Shown here: piece after piece, positions 5,679 to 8,610 of the stretch
How the letters are laid out: each line of letters begins with the position of its first letter
Position numbering within the stretch: position 1 is the stretch's first letter
Assembly: GCA_017391435.1 (NCBI GenBank)
Contig: JAFOYS010000240.1
Span: forward strand, 1 to 8,610
Length of the DNA: 8,610 nt
From: Alistipes sp.
Lineage (GTDB): Bacteria; Bacteroidota; Bacteroidia; Bacteroidales; Rikenellaceae
Direction of reading: 5' to 3'
Program-made: the position numbers and the translations under genes
Notes under the pieces: model-generated
What the model saw: only the letters and a program-made list of their open reading frames with translations
Database searches by the model: none
What the model was told of the DNA's origin: nothing

Positions 5679-6758
5679 ATGAGCCAAAAAAGAGAGATTT
5701 ATTGCGTTATAATGGCTGGCGGAGTGGGTACTCGCTTCTGGCCAAAGAGCCGAAAGGGTATGCCAAAACAGTTTTTAGACATCCTTGGTACAGGCAAGTC
5801 ATTTATCCGTATGACCTTTGAGCGCTTTAACAGAACTATACCCGCAGAGAATTTTATTGTTGTAACAAACCAACACTACAAAGAGCTTGTTCTGCAACAT
5901 ATTCCAGAGCTCTCCGTAGACCAGATTCTCTCAGAGCCTATAGGTCGCAACACCGCCCCTTGCATCTGCTATGCGGCAAACTACCTGAAGAGCAAAAACC
6001 CCGACTCGCTGATGGTCGTAACCCCTTCTGACCACTATGTGGCCAACGAAGAGGTATTTACAAACACCATTGAGAACTGTGTAGAGTTCTTAGAGACTAC
6101 AGATGCTCTGATGACTATCGGTATTAACCCTACCCGCCCCGAGACCGGTTATGGCTATATTCAGATGAGCAACAAGGAGGCTATATCTCCTGTAAAGTGC
6201 TTTACCGAGAAGCCAAACCTTGAGGTTGCTCAGGCATTTATCCGCAGCGGTGAGTTTCTGTGGAACTCTGGCATATTTATCTGGAAGACAGAAACAATTC
6301 TCTCAGCCATTGAGCGCCATCTACCAGATATGTACGCCCTTTTTGACGGCATTGCGGAGCACTATGGCAAAGCTACTGAGTCTCAGGCTATTGCCGAGGT
6401 CTTTGCACAGTGCCGTGCTATATCTATAGACTACGGAGTTATGGAGAGTGCAGACAATGTCTTTGTACATAGCGGCGACTTTGGTTGGAGCGACATTGGC
6501 ACTTGGGGCTCACTCTATCAGCACTCACGCAAGGACAAGTATGCCAATGTAAAACCTGCGGAAGGGTGCTACACCTACGACACTCGCAACAGCATCATCT
6601 CTCTGCCAAAGGATAAGGTGGCAGTGATTGCTGGTCTGCGCGACTATATTGTCGTAGATACGCCAGATGTACTACTTATCTGCCCTCGATCAGAGGAGCA
6701 GAACATTAAGAAATATATTGACGAAGTAAAATTTAACCAAGGAGATAAGTTCTGCTAA
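5679..6758 (+). CDS. Mannose-1-phosphate guanylyltransferase (GDP-mannose pyrophosphorylase)
   Basis: The enzyme makes GDP-mannose and pyrophosphate from GTP and mannose-1-phosphate in the cytoplasm, supplying mannose and fucose for surface glycans. The 359 residues hold the nucleotidyltransferase signature: GGVGTRFWPKSRKGMPKQF (14-32, with the Arg and Lys of the pyrophosphorylase loop), SEPIGRNTAP (85-94), TPSDHYV (115-121, with the metal-site Asp), RPETGYGYI (153-161), FTEKP (175-179), LWNSGIFIW (194-202), SIDYGVME (249-256) and GWSDIGTW (269-276). It ends at the length of the single-domain form and lacks the phosphomannose isomerase domain of bifunctional enzymes. Its stop overlaps the murF start in TAATG, which suggests translational coupling. 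It is first in the rightward unit. The assignment is confident; whether to call it manC is uncertain, so no symbol is given. Confidence 0.93.
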   Translation: MSQKREIYCVIMAGGVGTRFWPKSRKGMPKQFLDILGTGKSFIRMTFERFNRTIPAENFIVVTNQHYKELVLQHIPELSVDQILSEPIGRNTAPCICYAANYLKSKNPDSLMVVTPSDHYVANEEVFTNTIENCVEFLETTDALMTIGINPTRPETGYGYIQMSNKEAISPVKCFTEKPNLEVAQAFIRSGEFLWNSGIFIWKTETILSAIERHLPDMYALFDGIAEHYGKATESQAIAEVFAQCRAISIDYGVMESADNVFVHSGDFGWSDIGTWGSLYQHSRKDKYANVKPAEGCYTYDTRNSIISLPKDKVAVIAGLRDYIVVDTPDVLLICPRSEEQNIKKYIDEVKFNQGDKFC

Positions 6759-8005
6759 TGGATATCAACACACTATACTCTGCTTTTGAGCAGTGCAATG
6801 GCGTTACGACAGACTCACGCACAGTTGGTCGTGGTGAGCTGTTTGTTGCCCTAAAAGGCGCTAACTTTAACGGCAATCTCTTTGCCGTAAAGGCCCTTGA
6901 GATGGGCGCAGCATACGCTGTTGTAGATGAGAGACCATCAACAGATTTGCCAGCTGAGTTAACAGAGCGAATTATTGTTGTTGAAGACTCACTACTTGCG
7001 CTGCAAGCTCTTGCTGCTGAGCATCGTCGCCGACTGCAGATACCTATTCTGGGTATTGTAGGCAGCAACGGCAAGACTACTACCAAAGAGCTTACAAGTC
7101 GCGTTCTTGCCCAGAAGTTTAACCTCTATGCTACTCAAGGAAATCTAAACAATCATATCGGCGTGCCATTGACACTGCTTGCTATGGACAGTAGCGTTGA
7201 GTTTGGCGTTGTTGAGATGGGTGCAAGCGCTCAGGGTGAGATTGCAACTCTCTGCTCAATCTGCCAGCCTAACTATGGCATAATAACAAACATCGGCAAC
7301 GCGCACCTTGAGGGTTTTGGCGGTAAGGAGGGTATTATCAAGGGTAAAGGCGAGTTGTACGACTACCTTAACGCCAATGGAGGCAGAGCCTTTGTAGCCC
7401 AAGAGGACCAGACCCTTCAGCAGATGGTCACCGACAGAGTAGGACTAACTGTAGAGCCATACTCATACACTATTGCTGAGGGTTACAAGAGCAACCTCTC
7501 GGGCGACTACAACAGTCGTAACATCGCCGCAGCAGTGGCTATAGGTCGCTACTTTGACATTGCTCAACCTTCAATTGCTGCAGCTATTGAGAGCTACATA
7601 CCACAAAACAACCGCTCGCAGGAGCAGAGTACCACACACGGCAACAGACTCATTATAGATTGCTACAACGCCAACCCTTCAAGTATGGAGGTGGCACTAG
7701 CCAATATAGCCACCAAAGAGGGCGCAAAACTGCTCATCTTGGGCGATATGCTTGAGCTTGGTCAGTGGAGCGAAGCTGAGCACTGCCGAATTCTTAAGAT
7801 AGCAGCCGATATTGTCGGTGTAGACATCGTTCTTGTTGGCAAGAATTTCCGCAAGGCTGCACATAGTCTGGCTATCGACGCTATCTGCTGCAAGGATAGC
7901 ACAGAGGCTATTGACTACCTTACACAGAGTCACATATCAAACACAACAATACTACTCAAGGGCTCTCGCGGTATTGCCCTTGAAAAACTCATTGATTGCC
8001 TATGA
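6758..8005 (+). CDS. murF: UDP-N-acetylmuramoyl-tripeptide--D-alanyl-D-alanine ligase
   Basis: MurF adds D-Ala-D-Ala to the UDP-MurNAc-tripeptide with ATP hydrolysis, completing the cytoplasmic peptidoglycan precursor. In 415 residues I see the N-terminal substrate domain with VTTDSRTV (16-23), the P-loop GIVGSNGKTTTKE (99-111), the Mur-ligase GNLNNHIGVP (128-137), VVEMGAS (151-157), TNIGNAHLEGFGG (177-189), the turn into the C-terminal domain IPQNNRSQ (281-288), DCYNANPSSM (301-310) and LGDMLELG (328-335). GNLNNHIGVP and NIGNAHLEGFG favour MurF over MurC, MurD or MurE. The central domain between about 235 and 250 is short: SYTIAEGYKSNLSGDYN replaces what is usually a longer beta segment. Catalytic motifs are intact. 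The start overlaps the upstream stop (TAATG), and the stop overlaps the GH13 start (ATGA), so expression of the three genes is probably linked. Confidence 0.95.
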   Translation: MDINTLYSAFEQCNGVTTDSRTVGRGELFVALKGANFNGNLFAVKALEMGAAYAVVDERPSTDLPAELTERIIVVEDSLLALQALAAEHRRRLQIPILGIVGSNGKTTTKELTSRVLAQKFNLYATQGNLNNHIGVPLTLLAMDSSVEFGVVEMGASAQGEIATLCSICQPNYGIITNIGNAHLEGFGGKEGIIKGKGELYDYLNANGGRAFVAQEDQTLQQMVTDRVGLTVEPYSYTIAEGYKSNLSGDYNSRNIAAAVAIGRYFDIAQPSIAAAIESYIPQNNRSQEQSTTHGNRLIIDCYNANPSSMEVALANIATKEGAKLLILGDMLELGQWSEAEHCRILKIAADIVGVDIVLVGKNFRKAAHSLAIDAICCKDSTEAIDYLTQSHISNTTILLKGSRGIALEKLIDCL

Positions 8006-8610
8006 AACGAACTCTTTTAACCATTGCACTACTTGTAGTTTTCGCAACTTCTGCAACGGCAAAACACAACCCTCAGTGGCTTAAGGACGCGGTGATATAC
8101 CACATCTACCCATCTACCTATATGGACTCTGATGGCAACGGCATTGGAGACCTTAAAGGAATCACCTCTCGCCTTGACTATATCAAAGAGTGCGGATTTA
8201 ACTGCATCTGGATGTCGCCGTGCTTTGCAAGTGCCTGGGAAGATGGCGGTTACGACATTATTGACTACTATACAGTAGACCCACGCTTTGGCACAAATGA
8301 GGACCTTAAAACCCTTATTGACGCTGCTCATAGCAAGGGCATAAAGGTACTCCTTGACCTTGTTGCTGGTCATACTTCAGACAAACACCCGTGGTTTAAG
8401 GAGTCTTGCAAGGCGGAGCGAAATCAGTACTCCGACTACTACATCTGGTCTGTAGGCAAGAACTACAAGAAGCCAGGTCGTAAGTTTGTAGACAACGACT
8501 ATCCTCGCGACGGATACTATATCCGCAACTTCTTTGAGTGTCAGCCAGCGCTCAACTACGGCTACTACAACCCTAAGCCAAACCACCATTGGGAGCAGGG
8601 CTACAACGCC
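8002..8610 (+). CDS. Secreted GH13 alpha-amylase-family glycosidase, N-terminal part
   Basis: The first 203 codons of an open frame running off the window edge. MKRTLLTIALLVVFATSATA (1-20) is a signal peptide with likely cleavage before K21, so the enzyme is exported. The GH13 TIM-barrel then begins: AVIYHIYPSTYMDSDGNGIG (30-49, including a likely calcium-binding Asp-rich loop), LDYIKECGFNCIWMSP (58-73), DGGYDIIDYYTVDPRFGT (81-98), conserved region I as LLDLVAGHTS (117-126), and QPALNYGYYNP (181-191) at the region V position. The catalytic Asp and Glu lie beyond the edge, so activity cannot be confirmed. The closest subgroup by motif is the oligo-1,6-glucosidase/alpha-glucosidase side of GH13, but region I (VAGH instead of VxNH) and QPALN (instead of QPDLN) differ. 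The ATG overlaps the murF stop as ATGA, so it is likely translated with murF. Confidence 0.88.
   Translation, partial: MKRTLLTIALLVVFATSATAKHNPQWLKDAVIYHIYPSTYMDSDGNGIGDLKGITSRLDYIKECGFNCIWMSPCFASAWEDGGYDIIDYYTVDPRFGTNEDLKTLIDAAHSKGIKVLLDLVAGHTSDKHPWFKESCKAERNQYSDYYIWSVGKNYKKPGRKFVDNDYPRDGYYIRNFFECQPALNYGYYNPKPNHHWEQGYNA

Noticed and set aside
8029..8589. Minus-strand frames at 8029-8373 and 8377-8589.
   Set aside because: They lie antisense to the GH13 gene, which has clear family motifs and a signal peptide. Their own translations show nothing recognisable.

Overview
The window comes from a member of the Bacteroidota, most likely Bacteroidales. The evidence is a Bacteroidetes-type putative porin (Porin_10-like), TAnnTTTG-type -7 promoter boxes in front of several genes, little use of Shine-Dalgarno sites, and a PEGA-domain secreted protein. 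TAA, TAG and TGA all end genes here, so the genetic code looks standard. It reads as chromosomal core and envelope sequence. I see no insertion sequence, phage, CRISPR array, tRNA or rRNA.

Layout, left to right. (1) Bases 1-649, minus strand: a secreted PEGA-domain protein cut by the window edge. Its ATG is followed directly by an in-frame TAA, after which the frame stays open to the edge. (2) Bases 650-751: a promoter-like sequence, a strong hairpin terminator and a five-unit 7-bp tandem repeat. (3) Bases 752-1288, minus: a nitroreductase-family flavoprotein, divergent from (4) bases 1373-2050, plus: an integral-membrane isoprenylcysteine methyltransferase-like protein. The 84-bp gap between them holds a 16-bp perfect palindrome. 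(5) Bases 2030-5602, minus: a tightly packed run of pssA (phosphatidylserine synthase), a large putative outer-membrane porin and a membrane-anchored lytic transglycosylase. Its last gene overlaps the 3' end of gene 4 by 21 bp. (6) Bases 5603-5678: a 76-bp divergent promoter region with back-to-back -7 boxes. (7) Bases 5679-8610, plus: mannose-1-phosphate guanylyltransferase, murF, and the first 203 codons of a secreted GH13 alpha-amylase-family enzyme, all joined by TAATG or ATGA overlaps.

The two large divergent units both serve the cell envelope. One makes phospholipid, an outer-membrane barrel and a peptidoglycan-cleaving enzyme. The other makes GDP-mannose for surface glycans and the UDP-MurNAc-pentapeptide precursor, with an exported glycosidase attached. 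The promoters in the shared gap could be regulated together, but that is inference.

I found no convincing new multi-gene system. The best leads are the start-stop lesion in the PEGA gene, the symmetric palindrome between the nitroreductase and methyltransferase genes, the translationally coupled envelope operons, a shortened central segment in MurF, and unusual conserved motifs in the GH13 enzyme.
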